Origin: Oscheius tipulae
Lineage: Eukaryota > Nematoda > Chromadorea > Rhabditida > Rhabditidae
Direction of reading: 5' to 3'
Length of the DNA: 64,000 bases
Assembly (NCBI GenBank): GCA_037178975.1
Contig: JASJZH010000002.1
Span: forward strand, 5,321,501-5,385,500
Shown here: one piece after another, positions 11,844 through 23,878 of the stretch
Position numbering within the stretch: position 1 is the first letter of the stretch
How the letters are laid out: every line of letters begins with the position of its first letter
The notes under the pieces: generated by a model
Told to the model about the DNA's origin: nothing
The model's input: the letters and a program-made list of their open reading frames with translations, nothing else
Databases searched by the model: none
Made by a program: the position numbers and the translations under genes

Positions 11844-11902
11844 TTTGAACTGTTTGACTCTTTTCTGACTCGGCTTTTCAACTCTAATCTGGGATAACAC
11901 TT
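11844..11902 (+). repeat. Dispersed repeat family R2, copy 1
   Basis: TTTGAACTGTTTGACTC, then TTCTGACTCG, TTTTCAACTCTAATCTGGG and ATAACACTT follow the same order as in the copy at 57283-57371. This copy ends after ATAACACTT without the second hairpin arm. Confidence 0.6.
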
Positions 11903-13172
11903 CCCCAAAAAGACTACAGCAATAGTCCAGTGACTTTTGAACGCGTTTGGATTGTAGAGCGTTAGATAGAGACGGCTGTGTATAGGTTTGAAGATAAATG
12001 AGTCTGATAATTAATCTCACTGTATACTCCCTTCCGATCATGACTTTTGTCGTTCGTGTCCTAAGATGGTCAGATGGATAATGAAGAAGAGGCGAAGCAA
12101 AGACCAAGTTAGTAACAGGTTGTAGCGTAAGAACCTGCGAGAAACGTAGTTCAAAAATTCGTTGCCCCTTTGGGAACTAAGGTGCGTGATAGAATGTTTG
12201 CAAAAAGTGGCTGGCTGTCTCTATCGCCTCAGCGCTGGTAAAACTTTTAGATAACCGTGATCATAAGTTACGATTACGACATCGCATGCTATCCCAAGAA
12301 GGGCGAGGAGGATGAGAACCGAGCGCATTGCAAGCACAGACTAGCCAGCCTTGTAGGACTTAAAATGCCACGCTACCATTTCTTATCCCCGTTTTTTCTG
12401 TCTCAGTTATCAGTAAAATAGCCATCTACTGACGCGAATGGACTACCCCGTTGTTAGTAAGAGAGGGTTGGTGACTGCAATTATGATGCAGATCAGAGAC
12501 TTTATACTTTATTTTTACTTTATCAAAGTCAAAAAACATCTTAACCATCCTCCTCAAGGCATAAAACCTGAATTTTGTGGGTATCATAACGGCGAAACTA
12601 CAAATAAAACAGCTCACTATCAGTTAGAGTATTAGCCGAGTTAGTCCTCCAGAGCTAGCTCCAAGAAATAAACATAAGGATGATGGAGCTCGCAAAGCTT
12701 GTGTTCTTTGAAAAAGCTATAATTTTTGTTTGCTCTTGTTCACAAACTGTCCACGTCACCGGAAACAGATAAGCTTGACAATCAGATAATATTATCATTG
12801 CAAGATTGTGGTCTATAAAACTGTTGTTCCTCATCCAGTAAACTATGGCGGACTTTTGAAATTTTACAGTAAAAGTTTGTTTTCTCCAAAAGCTGACTGT
12901 ATCATTCTAGAAATATTGATGAGTGCTGACAAACTTGACCAGGTAATAATTGTGTGATGCGGAAAATACAGAAAAGAGATTGCAACCATTGTCTGAATTT
13001 CACTATTTATAACGCATGTTGTCTAAGTTTCCAGTAAAATATGGTAGTTTCGGTTCTTAATTAGGGTAATCAAAGGTTTATTCAAGATAGTCAAATACAT
13101 CCTCATAATGCCACATGTACAACGAACACGTAAATACAAAGCTCAATAGTACGATGAGAAATGCGCATCAGT

Positions 13173-13213
13173 GCGGATGCGGATTTAAAAAGAACCATTA
13201 TCCGCATCCGCAT
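13173..13213. repeat. GGATGC inverted repeat
   Basis: TGCGGATGCGGAT and ATCCGCATCCGCA form a perfect 13-bp stem around a 15-nt A-rich loop. A related GGATGC-rich tract lies about 1.4 kb away (14605-14720). Together they could mark ends of an old DNA transposon, but no transposase is readable between them. Confidence 0.55.
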
Positions 13214-14121
13214 CTGTATTTTTTGGCGCGGATTTGAGTCTATGGCGCGGTTTTCAAATTTTTCGTTTACTGGTTTTTTTTGCGAATGTTCTTCGTGTTG
13301 TTTGGTTTCTCATGTCTTGTTGTATTCTTCTGATGTTGCTTTTTCAATCTTTCTACCCTTTTCCACTATTTATTATATATTGTGATTATTCTAGGGAAAT
13401 TATGCCCTGGAAAATGACCTGGCAAAATTATTGACAGCGTCAATTCGTCAAGAATGGTTCCCCACTCCGACCCTCATCTCACGCTGTTCTACGAGTACAT
13501 GAGGACTCCGGAGCTCGAAGCTGCTGAGCAAGGAGTCATCTGCATGTTCGAGAGCTAATGCCCCAAAAGTTGAAGGAGTTGGCGATATCATTGAAGTAGA
13601 AGAGCCGTATATGAAGGGAAGAAGAAAAGCTAACAGAGGACGCTTGATGCAAGGAAATCGGTTTGGTCATCGAGGTCACCGAAACAATAATTGTCTGAGA
13701 AGATCGCAGGGTGAGTATATGGATATACCAAAACTCATTTATCTAAGGTCCATGGCTCTTTGGCCTCTCCCGCCGCACGAAGGAGTGCTGAGTCTTCTGA
13801 GTTCCTGACCGTACCGCTGCCACGTTGATACCAACTCTTCTCAAGTTGAGCCCTGGTGTTCGCGCCAGAGCTTTGCCGTCAAAACTCACTCTTCACTGGT
13901 GGTTGTCCATCAATGGTTGTCAAGTCTGCGAGGATCCGTTCCTCCGCCTTCTGGAGCTTGTCTCCAAATATAATGTCCCTTGATTTTCGACTTTGTTATC
14001 ATAAATTTGTTGCAGTTTCTCCTGTAATATCCTCGTTCAATTTACTTTGTTCATTTCTTCAAGTTACTTGTTGTTATCTTATATATCCTACCTTTACAAA
14101 AAGAGGCGTCCATCTGCGACA

Positions 14122-14185
14122 CAAGTCAACTCTAATCTGGGGATAACACTTGACAATGTTTGTGGACTTTTTCTGTCAAGACAAG
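14122..14185 (+). repeat. Dispersed repeat family R2, partial copy 2
   Basis: CAAGTCAACTCTAATCTGGGGATAACACTTGACAATG matches the R2 core, and TGTTTGTGG matches the inverted loop of the 57.3 kb copy. The second arm is degenerate (CTGTCAAGACAAGTC). Confidence 0.5.
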
Positions 14186-14604
14186 TCAAGCTAATGCGAG
14201 AAGAAATTGTTATGAGTTAGCAAGCTACTTGTTTTGATTGCTTTAATTGTAAAAAGAATGTTATTGCTTTTGCTCCTTGGAGAGTTTCTTAGTAATGGAC
14301 GACTCGGAGCTGAATAGCCGATTGGTTTTTAGATAAACTGTTAGGAAGGTATATAAGGAAAAAAAAGTGGCAAAAATAACAGAAATAAGGAAGAAAGCGA
14401 CGAAAATAACAATGAGCTCGGTAAAGAGAAGAAAGATAAGAAATCCCGCCGAATCGAAAAATGCGCGCGAAAAGACGTTTGAATGAGGGGCCGCCTGCTG
14501 AACTAGTACCCTGTTTTTGGTTACTGAAAAACAGAACAAAAAACAAAAACAGTAACCACGCGTTGTTTTCTTTCCTTTGAAAATAAATTTCTTAGAACTA
14601 CCGT

Positions 14605-14720
14605 TCCACGTCCCAATCCGAATCAGCATCCGCTTCTTTTTTTGGAAATGTGGATGCATCCGCACCCGCACCTCTTTTGTGACTGCGGCTGCACCCTCAT
14701 CCGTATTGATTATTTTATAT
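14605..14720. repeat. GGATGC-rich low-complexity tract
   Basis: Repeated ATCCGCA/TGGATGCATCCGCACCCGCACC-type units with imperfect spacing. It resembles the hairpin at 13173-13213. Confidence 0.4.
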
Positions 14721-15033
14721 CCGCCCATCCCTGATCATGACACACATTTATTGTCAGTTTTTTTTTTAACACTTTGGTTCATATTCATATACACCGGATA
14801 ATATTCAAACGACATATCACACAAAGCTTTGTCAATGAGAAGACTTCCTGAAAGAGAAGGGCGGGGTTGACCATCTGTGAGCACCTAAATGTACATGTGT
14901 GAGCGGTGGGTATTGACAGAAAGAAGACCAGTATTCGATTGGGGGCAAGAGGAACAAATGCCGGGGGTGAGATTGCACAGAAATGGAAGGAAACAGAGAT
15001 CTATGAGAGAAGAAAGCTTCGAAAGATTATAGC

Positions 15034-17078
15034 CTATTTCTTCTGAGTCCGCGGGACAGAGAAGGTACATCGAGCCAGCGGGATGAAACACTTTGTACAG
15101 AGACAGATGAAGACCAGCAGCATCACTCCCGTTAGGAGAATCTGTGAGCTGATTGGGATGAATGATAGACTAAGTACCTCTGTGGCCATGGCTATCGCTT
15201 CCTTCGGAGAATTGATGCCGTCCAAGAAGGAGCGAGGATCCAGGGCAGAAAAAACTCCTTGGAGTCCAACCTCATTACAGCTGAAAAAAAAGTCTAAATG
15301 GAACCTGCCAGACACCCACTTTGGACAGATTCCTTCCCCAGCCTGCCAGGGATTCGGCACATTGTAGTCAGCCATCTTCTGTTCCTCATACTCCAGCATA
15401 TGACAGATCTGCCCAGGCTCGTCTCCCATTGGATGGAAACAAACGTATCGAGAGCTGGTGATTTCCTTAGGAACAGTCACGGTCGTCGTGTAGTTTCGAA
15501 CCACTGAACTGTCCACTGAAGTTCTGAAGTTATGAGATGTCAGAGAGACTGACCAGATATGGTGAGAACCATATCGATGTGTTCCTTCAGCTCCGAAGTA
15601 TAAATATATCCGACGAATGTTCCCTTGGCATCCTTCAACTTTATTCTCGATAGTGTCAGGTCAAACTTACAATGAAGGTAGTGTTCATGTAGCGATTGCT
15701 ATTCCTATCCAGTCGTATCGACCCGAAAAAGTTCCTGAATTGGCTGGCATGATATATCGGTCGGAAGTTTTTCAGTTGGAAGTCAGAGAGCATCTGGACA
15801 GTCAAAGCAATTCCTTCAGCATGTACTACTCGAACAACACGATTCTCATATGTGGCCTGTTCGATCCAAGTATCTTCCGAAATTGCTTGTCCTGAAGATT
15901 TGTTTCACACGAAAGTATCTGTCTCTTACCCAGATCAAAGTTGTGTGTTTCTTCCTCTCCCGAGACCATGATCAGTTGCTCTCCGTTGAAGGTTGACGTG
16001 TACTTTTGGGCCTTGCAGTCCTTCACGTCCACGTGCTAAATGCCACTTTGACTGTGTTGAACACTCAACTCACAAATTTCTCCTTCATCTTGACTGGACC
16101 GTTGGGAACAACCCACTTTCCGTCAGTGTATCTCAGCCATCCCAGTTTGGACAGGTCAGTTCCGACAACGTCGTTCATGGGGACACCGGAACGGACCTCT
16201 TTCGTTCCTAAAGGATCTACTTCAGCAACTATGAAGTATAGCTACCGTCTCTAATAAAATACATCCCGGGCACGACTTCTCGATTCGGTCGACTTCCTGT
16301 GACCGAAATCTCCAGTCTGTTCTTTTCTTTCAGCTCAAAGCGGGTGTTTCCCTTGTTCATTGGGACTTCGATGTACTCTTCAGTGACTCTCTTCCAGTCC
16401 AGACCAAGCCTTTCGTAGATACTGTATCTAAAAATAATTATCTCTTTTTGCATTTACCTTCAACTGACTTGAAAATAGCTACTGTGTCAGCCTGTCCGAC
16501 TCTCAGAGCAGTAAATGTCCAATCCTTGAAGGGATCGATCCTCAACTGACAGCAGACTTCACTCTTCTGGTCTCCGAAACCACAGCCGGTGTTCGACTGA
16601 ACGGGATGATAGGTTCTGTAGCAGACAGAACCAGCCGTGCAGTTCCTAAAACGCATACAATTTCGGTAAATCTCAAGCTCTTACTTGTAATTGTAGTCGT
16701 CCAGCTTGCAATGGACATCACCACCGGCACAGTCGCAAATACAGGAAGGGGTGATTTTTGGAAGACCGAACTGATATTTTCCGGAGACGGGATGATGTTG
16801 TTCAAGACGATGAAACTCCAGAGCGTGAATCATCCTACCCGTATCGTTAGAGAAGATAGAGACACAGGCTGTCTCATGAAGACTGACTACAAACTGGACA
16901 GTGCTGCCAGGAAGACTGTCATTGCTGCTCCGGTAGTCTCGCAGCTGAACCGAGATCTTGTGAAAAAATATAAGTGACAGACCTCTCCCTCCATGGCGAT
17001 TGTCCTCGAACAGTGTGGCAAGACGTTGACCGGCAAAGATCCGGCTGTCGCCACCAGGACGACAAGCACGAGCCACAT
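15034..17078 (-). CDS. EFF-1/AFF-1-like cell-cell fusogen (type I membrane glycoprotein)
   Basis: Nematode FF proteins fuse somatic cells by acting in trans on both membranes, with a class II-like fold. The ATG at 17076-17078 starts a signal peptide (MWLVLVVLVATAGSLP) followed by a Cys-containing ectodomain. Near 16690-16740 the protein reads CICDCAGGDVHCKLDDYNYK and continues across an intron into NCTAGSVCYRTYHPVQSNTG, a Cys-rich block with N-glycosylation sequons. Later exons carry YERLGLDWKRVTEEY, then KWVVPNGPVKMKEK, and a membrane-proximal part with PWQAGEGICPKWVSG. One hydrophobic helix (ILLTGVMLLVFICLC, near 15090-15135) precedes a short basic tail ending at 15034. At least seven short introns split it. 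The family call rests on topology, Cys layout and remembered motifs; an unrelated nematode ectodomain protein is the alternative. Confidence 0.6.
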
Positions 17079-20000
17079 AGACAACTTTTACTGAAACGGA
17101 TGACTGTCAGAATGAATCAGAAAAGAAAAAATGAGACATAGGGAATGAATGGAATACCAGTAGTGCAATGAATCAGCGGTTTCGCAGTAATTACATAAGA
17201 GAGTAGAGAATAAGCGGACGGTATGACCTTCACACTTCCGCAACCCGAATTTACATAGCCGCTGGTCAATTAAGCACTTTACGGCCGACTATCAGTCCAG
17301 CGTGTGGGATTGTAAACACTAATCGTTAGCCCTAAAGTTGCAGAAGAGCAAACACAGTAGCCGAGACTACCAGAAAGTCAGAGGGTCGTGTCTTGATAGC
17401 CAGTCGGTTTTTGTCACCCTACTTTCTGGTCAACAGGTGAATCCAAATGAAACTAAAGTAGTGGGACAAAATAGTGAGTGACCAAGTCCAAAGACAGAAA
17501 GGGACTCTTGCGTCCTTTGCGTAAGTGTTTGTTTCACTCCGGATGCTCCCGACCTTGGACGGATGGGCAGTCCGTATTGTACGTCTTAACGAAGCAGCGT
17601 AAACAGTCTTCCGTTTGGCACTTGGGTAGGTACACAATGTTCTTTTTGTGAACGTTTTTGGTAGAAAACCTTTCCAAAATTCGTTAGATCTTCTTGAACT
17701 GTAGACTGGGGTGGGGATAATCACAGACACGTAGTACTAAGAGGTGGAATGATACAAGAAGTAGTGACTGAACAAAGCTCTAGTTCCAGCATTAGGAACA
17801 AGGTACAGTAACATGTTACAAAAGTTCAAACAATCATATGGTCTATTTCGTAACGAACAGTAACTGTATACCGAAAAAAAAGGCGGTACGCGGGGCCGAG
17901 GATTTACTCAATCCCCTTATCAACTCTTTTTCGTAACAACGGAGAAACAGGGCAACTGGAAAAGGCGAGAAGAAGTTTGGATTGGGGCTCTTGGAGCGGG
18001 CGAGAAATTACATGGAGACCGCAAAGGAGGGTATTTGACAACACTTGAACGGACCATGCTGTCTCTGGGAGAGGGCGCCAATGGCACGCGCGAACACTGG
18101 AGAGCAGGAACTGTACGCGCAACTCGAACCTAATCGGTCAGAGACTCTTGAGGGTCTGGAACAGGTCCTTTATGATTTTTATAGAGTCTCCTCTTCTTGG
18201 GACATTGACCAGCAGTCACAGACCATCAGTACTGGCATGAAAAGGGGCCGACTCTTTCTCAATTCTTGACAGTACAAAAACTCCCGGATTTCCGTAGCAC
18301 TAAATTTCGTCTTCCTCTTCTATTCAACGACGGATCGGCGACCGTTCTCCCATTCAAACAATGAGACAAAGTGGCCGCCCCGGGCCGCATATTCAAATGA
18401 CAAAAGTCTTTAGTCGGAAGACAGTTTGAGAAAAGTGAATGAGATTTTAGGCATCTTTATTTAAAGAAGTTGGACCACATCACCCTATTCGTTACATGCC
18501 TTCACCAGATGCACTGGTTTTCTAAACAGGAGAATTGAAGGTTTTGAAAGATTACTAGGTGAGTGACGGTAGCAGGAGACTGCGTAGGACACAGTACTGT
18601 GAGTACGAGATATCAATTTTTGAAAAGAGAAAACAGCGTTATGACCTGGCCTGGAACAGTATATCGGAGCCTCAGTAGGCGGTACGCGTGGTGCGCCAAA
18701 AAGAACAGACGGTTAGTAATGGAAGTTTTTTGACGCAGCTGGCACACAATGACCGATTTAGGTGGAGGAGGAGGATTGAATATGAGTAACAGTCCGTGCT
18801 AAGTAGTTCCTGGTCTGGTGGGCCCCCTGTCCAAATTGGTTTGTGGAAAGAAACTGCCAAGGAAGTCGGATCTCGTCTAATCCCGCTTACTGTCAGATGC
18901 TTACGGTCGAAAAAGTAGTAGAAGAGCTGGAAGCTGGCTGACTAAACCAGCGCCCAGAAAATATCGCAATAACCCTGGGACGGCAAAGGGTAGTACAACA
19001 AAGCGAGAACTTTTTTCAATCAGCTGATAGAAATCTCGAAATGGGGTGGTGGGGAGGGTGTTGTTAACGGGGTCATGTAGTATTGGCCCATGAACAACGG
19101 AAGTTTACAAGTCTAATTGGCAGATGGCTGCCAAATGTTCGGGGCGGGAGAGTCTGTATGATTCAGACGAAGAAATGCCACCCCGAATAGACTAATTGTG
19201 AACGGGATCAGTTATTCGAAACCGTGCCGCGGAACGCAAGGGATCGCTAGCACGCTATTTCCGAACGGAAGGATCCGAACACTGGGAGGATTTGTTCCGC
19301 TAGCAGGAAATAATTGTACTGGAGGTCCGATTGCGCAATTCTCAGTAAAATACTAGTGCCTGTCTAAGTACCGTACCCTCCTTTGACCAGTGCTTGTCTT
19401 TAGATTGACTGCTATGAGAGTCATTGAGTACTGTTATAGTCCACTCCCAACTTTTGTAATCTAATTGATAGAATCTTGAGGATCAGATTCGCAACCGTTC
19501 AGAGACCCTTTAGACAGCTTTCAGACAGTGTCAGTCCAGGCCTGATGTCTAGTAATTTTGGGTTCTGAGTTACCAACAGTTCTCGACTCGCAATTGGACA
19601 CAGATGTACAAGCTCCAAAACAAAAGGTATGTCTGAAATCTATCCTGACTCACTCGAAAAGGTTGCCATATGTTGACTCATGTCTTTAACTTCTGAAATA
19701 GGCAATCGCCTTCTTGAACAAACACCGACTACTGTAACCATGTTTCACAAAAGATCAGGCTGCATAACAGTTCGCCAGATATTGGGGTCGACTGATGGCA
19801 CAGCACGGATTACCGGAACATGAGACAAGGTCGAGCCGAGGTCCTAATTGGGAGGACAATGCGGGGATGACCGTTATTTATTACTGTCAGTATGGAACTA
19901 GTTACTCTGGTGAAACAATGTTTGGAGAGAGAGGGAAGGAGGGAGAGAGACATGACTGATTCCGGGTAAGAGTAGTAGATGGCGGCCAATTCGGGTCTAC

Positions 20001-22955
20001 GAAAGCCGGGTGCCGCCGAGACAGAAATATACAAATAAGGCGGTAGTCTCGCTTTGTGAATGGGAGAAAAACGATTGGGCAACATGGAAACAGGTGAAAG
20101 GAAGACGGAAGCTTGCTCACTCACTCTCAAAAACGCGCGATCTTGTCGAGATTATGATAACGCGCTCCGATCGACAAATATCCCTCGAGATATGACAATT
20201 CTTGTAACAATTCGATACTAATTTCTTCTCATGCGTGCATTAGTCGACGATCTGTTCAGTACAAGACAGTTTCCAAAGGTTGGGCAGGTGATAAGGTGAA
20301 AGAGTAATGAGTTTCAGCAGTTTCTGTCCATTTCCTTACAGACAAAGATCACCTTCATTTTCCTGTAACGTCCTTCTGAATCTTCTTATCCGTTTGCTGT
20401 TAGCCTAATTATATTCTTACTGTATCTTTCACATCATGTCCTTCTTCATTTGTTCCTTCTATCCATAACAGCGCGAGTCTTGCTGTATTTTACACCATAA
20501 CTCTCAAATGTCATTTTCAAAGGCTCTTGACTTGTTATCTCGTGTTCGTATTTGAAAAGATCCTGCCTTCAGCATCTGATGTCTGTCTGTAACACAGCGA
20601 CTGGTAGTCTTGCAAACTCCCTAAAAAGCTTTGCCAGTCAGACAGTGTCTATCTGTAGATTTTTTTTATGACTCCATTCTTCTGGTGTATGTCTTCCCTT
20701 CAAGCCATTAGACTCTCGAACAACCACTGTTCTTTCATCTCACCAAATAGACCCTTGAATGACACACGTTCCAGATGGCTTCACATCACCGAGATCCATC
20801 TCCGAGAGAAGTCTTTTTTGTGCTCGAGGCAGCTAACCCTCAAAAGACATGGCACTTGGGCTGATTCGACCTGAAGATAGTGTTTTTGTGCATTGGCGGT
20901 GCCCCAGTCTCCTCTCTCCTAATCGCACCCGGTTCAGAGAGACAGAGCGAAAGGGGGAATGCTGAGAATGAATGCCTGCTCGTTACCGGGGCTCCATCTC
21001 TCCTGTTGTTAATGTTGGCTTGTCGGCCTGCAATCAGAGCTAATTGTGGTCGACTCCTGTCACGTGGCTTTACTCTAAATCTTTGAAATTTTTAAACAGC
21101 AAAGTTAGCACACACTCCTCGATCGCGTATTTATGAGACTCTCTCCCGGTGTGTGAGAGGCTCCGCGACAAACATGCTCAGCAGCTGTTTTGCTTACTGC
21201 CCTCACCCATTTACCATTTTCATAGGCAGTATATGTGACTGCTAGAAATATCGGGTCAATCCTATAAGGAACAGTGCCACTCTGGCTAACGTTGTCAAAA
21301 ATCTACTTCCTCCATTTTCGATGATTCGCATCTGTTTTTTTTGTTGTATTGGTTTATAAAAGCTTTTCGAGAAAAGTTTGGTAACTTCAGAAGATAATAA
21401 TACGATCCTTCTCCGATCGATCCTTCTCACAGTAAGAGCTTGTCTCATGGAAGCAATCTTCGGAATACCCAATAGTGAACTGTTTTGTGAGACATGTCCT
21501 CGTGCTTTAAAAGCTTCAGGTTGACTATCGGAATACGTTTGATGTCCACTCTGTTTTCTTTTACTGGTCTCATTCTTCGGCTTACCCTTTGAGGCACTCA
21601 CTCTTCAACAATTACTCATTGTCCAGTGCTCAAGCTCGCCAAAGAGTTCTAGCTCTTGACTCTTTGGACTCTCTCCAGATATGACTCTATTCCGATTTCT
21701 TTGGACGAACTTGTAAGCCTATCAGCTGACTCACAATCAGCTTGCTTTTAGCCCTTGATCTGACCATATCAGCTCAATTAGACCCCTCTCCAAACCCTTT
21801 AATAATGCCAAACGAAATGCTAATCTCCTGAAATTCTGTCTGCTCTCGTACTTTCATCAATGCATTTCTAAGCGTGCTTTAATCCAGCCTGCTCTCTCTC
21901 TCTCTCTCTCTGTCGTAAATCCCCACTCGATCGACTTGGAGAAGTTCCTTACTATTCACATGAATCAGTGTCTCACGTGGACACGTCGTCAGAGCATATC
22001 AGTCGTCTGTCAACAGCATACACCGGATTAACGCGCCTATGGGCAGCAGTAGCATCAATGGATTATCAAGGAGACTCGCTTCCCGAATTGATCATGCATT
22101 AATTGAATCCACTCTCTAACTTTCGAAATGGACTCTCTTTGGCGTCACGTCCTTCCCACTCGCCTCCTTTTGACTTTTCAATTAAGCCCATTTTGTAGTG
22201 TGTCTCCTACGCCAGATGTTTCCTCAGAGAATCAAATTATTGCGTAACGGGCTCGGAATATAGGGAGCACGGATATCTCACGCTACTTTGCCTTTGTAGA
22301 AAACCTGTAGCCTAGAAACACTTTTCCATACAAAGATTTCTAGTGTTGCCTTTTTTTAAGCTCTAACCACACCAAAACTTTTGAACTACTTTCTATTGAA
22401 ACTCTTTGTTCAAGAAAAGTAATCATGAATGGCATATTGAGTATTTCGAACTATAATTTTCTCATCCAGAGAACCGAAGAATGGCATTTGAAGATAATCT
22501 TTGACATAATTTGCTTCATAGAACGCCTCTAGCCTTTTCCAATTTTGGCATGGTTCCATTATAATTTTCAAAGTTTTTGACCTAGCGTGGTAATCTAGAA
22601 TCTAATTGAAAGACCGTGGGACAATCCGTGCAACTTCTCTTGCGTTTTCCGGTGAACATTTGTGTCTTTTGAGCGAAAAGTCCAGATCCTCCAAGGATAG
22701 CCACACATGCGAAGAAGAAGGTTAGGTTTCTTCAAAGCCCAAAACAATGATCGAGGGGATGTGTGATCATTTTCTATCCTTCCGCTCCCCTCATTTGAAA
22801 GGCACTCATCCATGAATCGCCTCTCTCTCCCTCCCTCTCTTGGCAGTAAATCTTTCTCTCTGCCATCTCCCCCTCGTTCCCCAGCAACCTCTTCTTCCCC
22901 ATTTTTGTTTGCTTTTGATCTCGAGAGCTCTTCCTCCAATTACTCCTTTTCAGCG
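17079..22955. other. Gene-poor region of about 5.9 kb
   Basis: No exon chain with conserved domains was found on either strand. Frames such as the minus-strand one at 21242-21601 are composition-driven and have no splice context. A (CT)n microsatellite of about 20 nt sits near 21892-21911. The region may hold regulatory sequence for the flanking genes, ncRNA or unrecognised fast-evolving genes. Confidence 0.45.
21892..21911. repeat. (CT)n microsatellite
   Basis: About ten uninterrupted CT units. Confidence 0.8.
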
Positions 22956-23878
22956 ATGGCACCCTTGCTTCCTCAACACAGCATGCAGCTGCTACCACCG
23001 CGGCCTCGTCTCCCTCTTCTCCTCTATTCCTTTTCAATTGTGAGTTTAGTTTCTTTCCCAGACTATCTCGCCTTTCAGGTTCTATGCTCTTTTCTCTTCT
23101 ACATGTCAACATTCTATTGCCGATATAACCGTTGCCATACCTCGATTTTTGTCGAGAACACCAGAGTTTACGATCTGGTCAGTCTCCAAACACTAGTCTC
23201 CTTCTAATTCCAGCTCAGTTTCAGTTCCAATATGTTCCGATGTTCATCTCGCCAATGATCGCGTCAATTTCGACCATCTGGCTTCTGGTGAAAGTCTTCT
23301 ACCCGAAATCCTTATGCGCTCTGGTCTACAGCTTCATGGTGGGCTGGGTGCGCATTCTGGAAGGCAGTTTGCCTTCATTTTCCCCTCATTTTTGTTTCTT
23401 TTCAACATCGACCCCTTTCAGGAGATGCCCTGTGCTGTCTTCTGTTCACTGCTGGCCGGCATAAGTGCCGTCATCATCATCCACTATTCGTTCGACTACA
23501 TCGAAGAGAAATGGAGCGAAGAGTGGAGCATAGCGGCGGTGGGTGCATTTGATGGGTTTTTCTAGAGACTCATCAGAAGACCTTGGAGTGCCTGAACAAA
23601 AAGTCTGCTAGATACGACAGTTCTCGAGTAACAGAAGTCATCTGAAACATAAGAGTATAGGTTTTTGAGGTGAATGCACTCTTTTTTGTGACCCTAGATC
23701 CAAAGCAACGAGTGTCATTAGGTAGTCAATCAGACAAGCCTGTCTTAATAGGAAAAAGTAAGTCGAGAGAAACGGAAGCATTTCAGACAGACTTCTTACT
23801 CAAACAGATTCAAAGTTTCAGGCGAGCAGTTTGTTTCTAGGAGCAGTTCACGCCATACTCGCCTTTGCTTTGCAATAG
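22956..23878 (+). CDS. Predicted four-pass membrane protein, unknown family
   Basis: Five exons join in frame: 22956-23039, 23079-23177, 23219-23338, 23422-23542 and 23841-23878, giving 153 aa. The ATG follows TTTTCAG by 2 nt, consistent with trans-splicing. Hydrophobic segments are PLLLYSFSIVLCSFLFYMS, YVPMFISPMIASISTIWLL, CAVFCSLLAGISAVIIIHY and a final SIAAVGAVHAILAFALQ that ends the protein. Between helices 3 and 4 lies DYIEEKWSEEW. The size, and an acidic-Glu-Trp motif before the last helix, recall DRAM/TMEM150/FRAG1-type proteins, but I cannot confirm this. The large last intron (23543-23840) and the choice of acceptor at 23218 are the weakest points. Confidence 0.45.

Larger units (their letters stand above)
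11552..15033. other. Repeat-bearing intergenic region
   Basis: About 3.5 kb without a supportable gene. It holds R2 repeat copies near 11844 and 14125, a GGATGC-rich inverted repeat at 13173-13213, and a related GGATGC-rich tract at 14605-14720. Around 13455-13560 a short frame reading FYEYMRTPELEAAEQGVICMFES-like sequence (written here only as a cue) looks protein-like but is isolated and runs into a stop. Confidence 0.5.
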
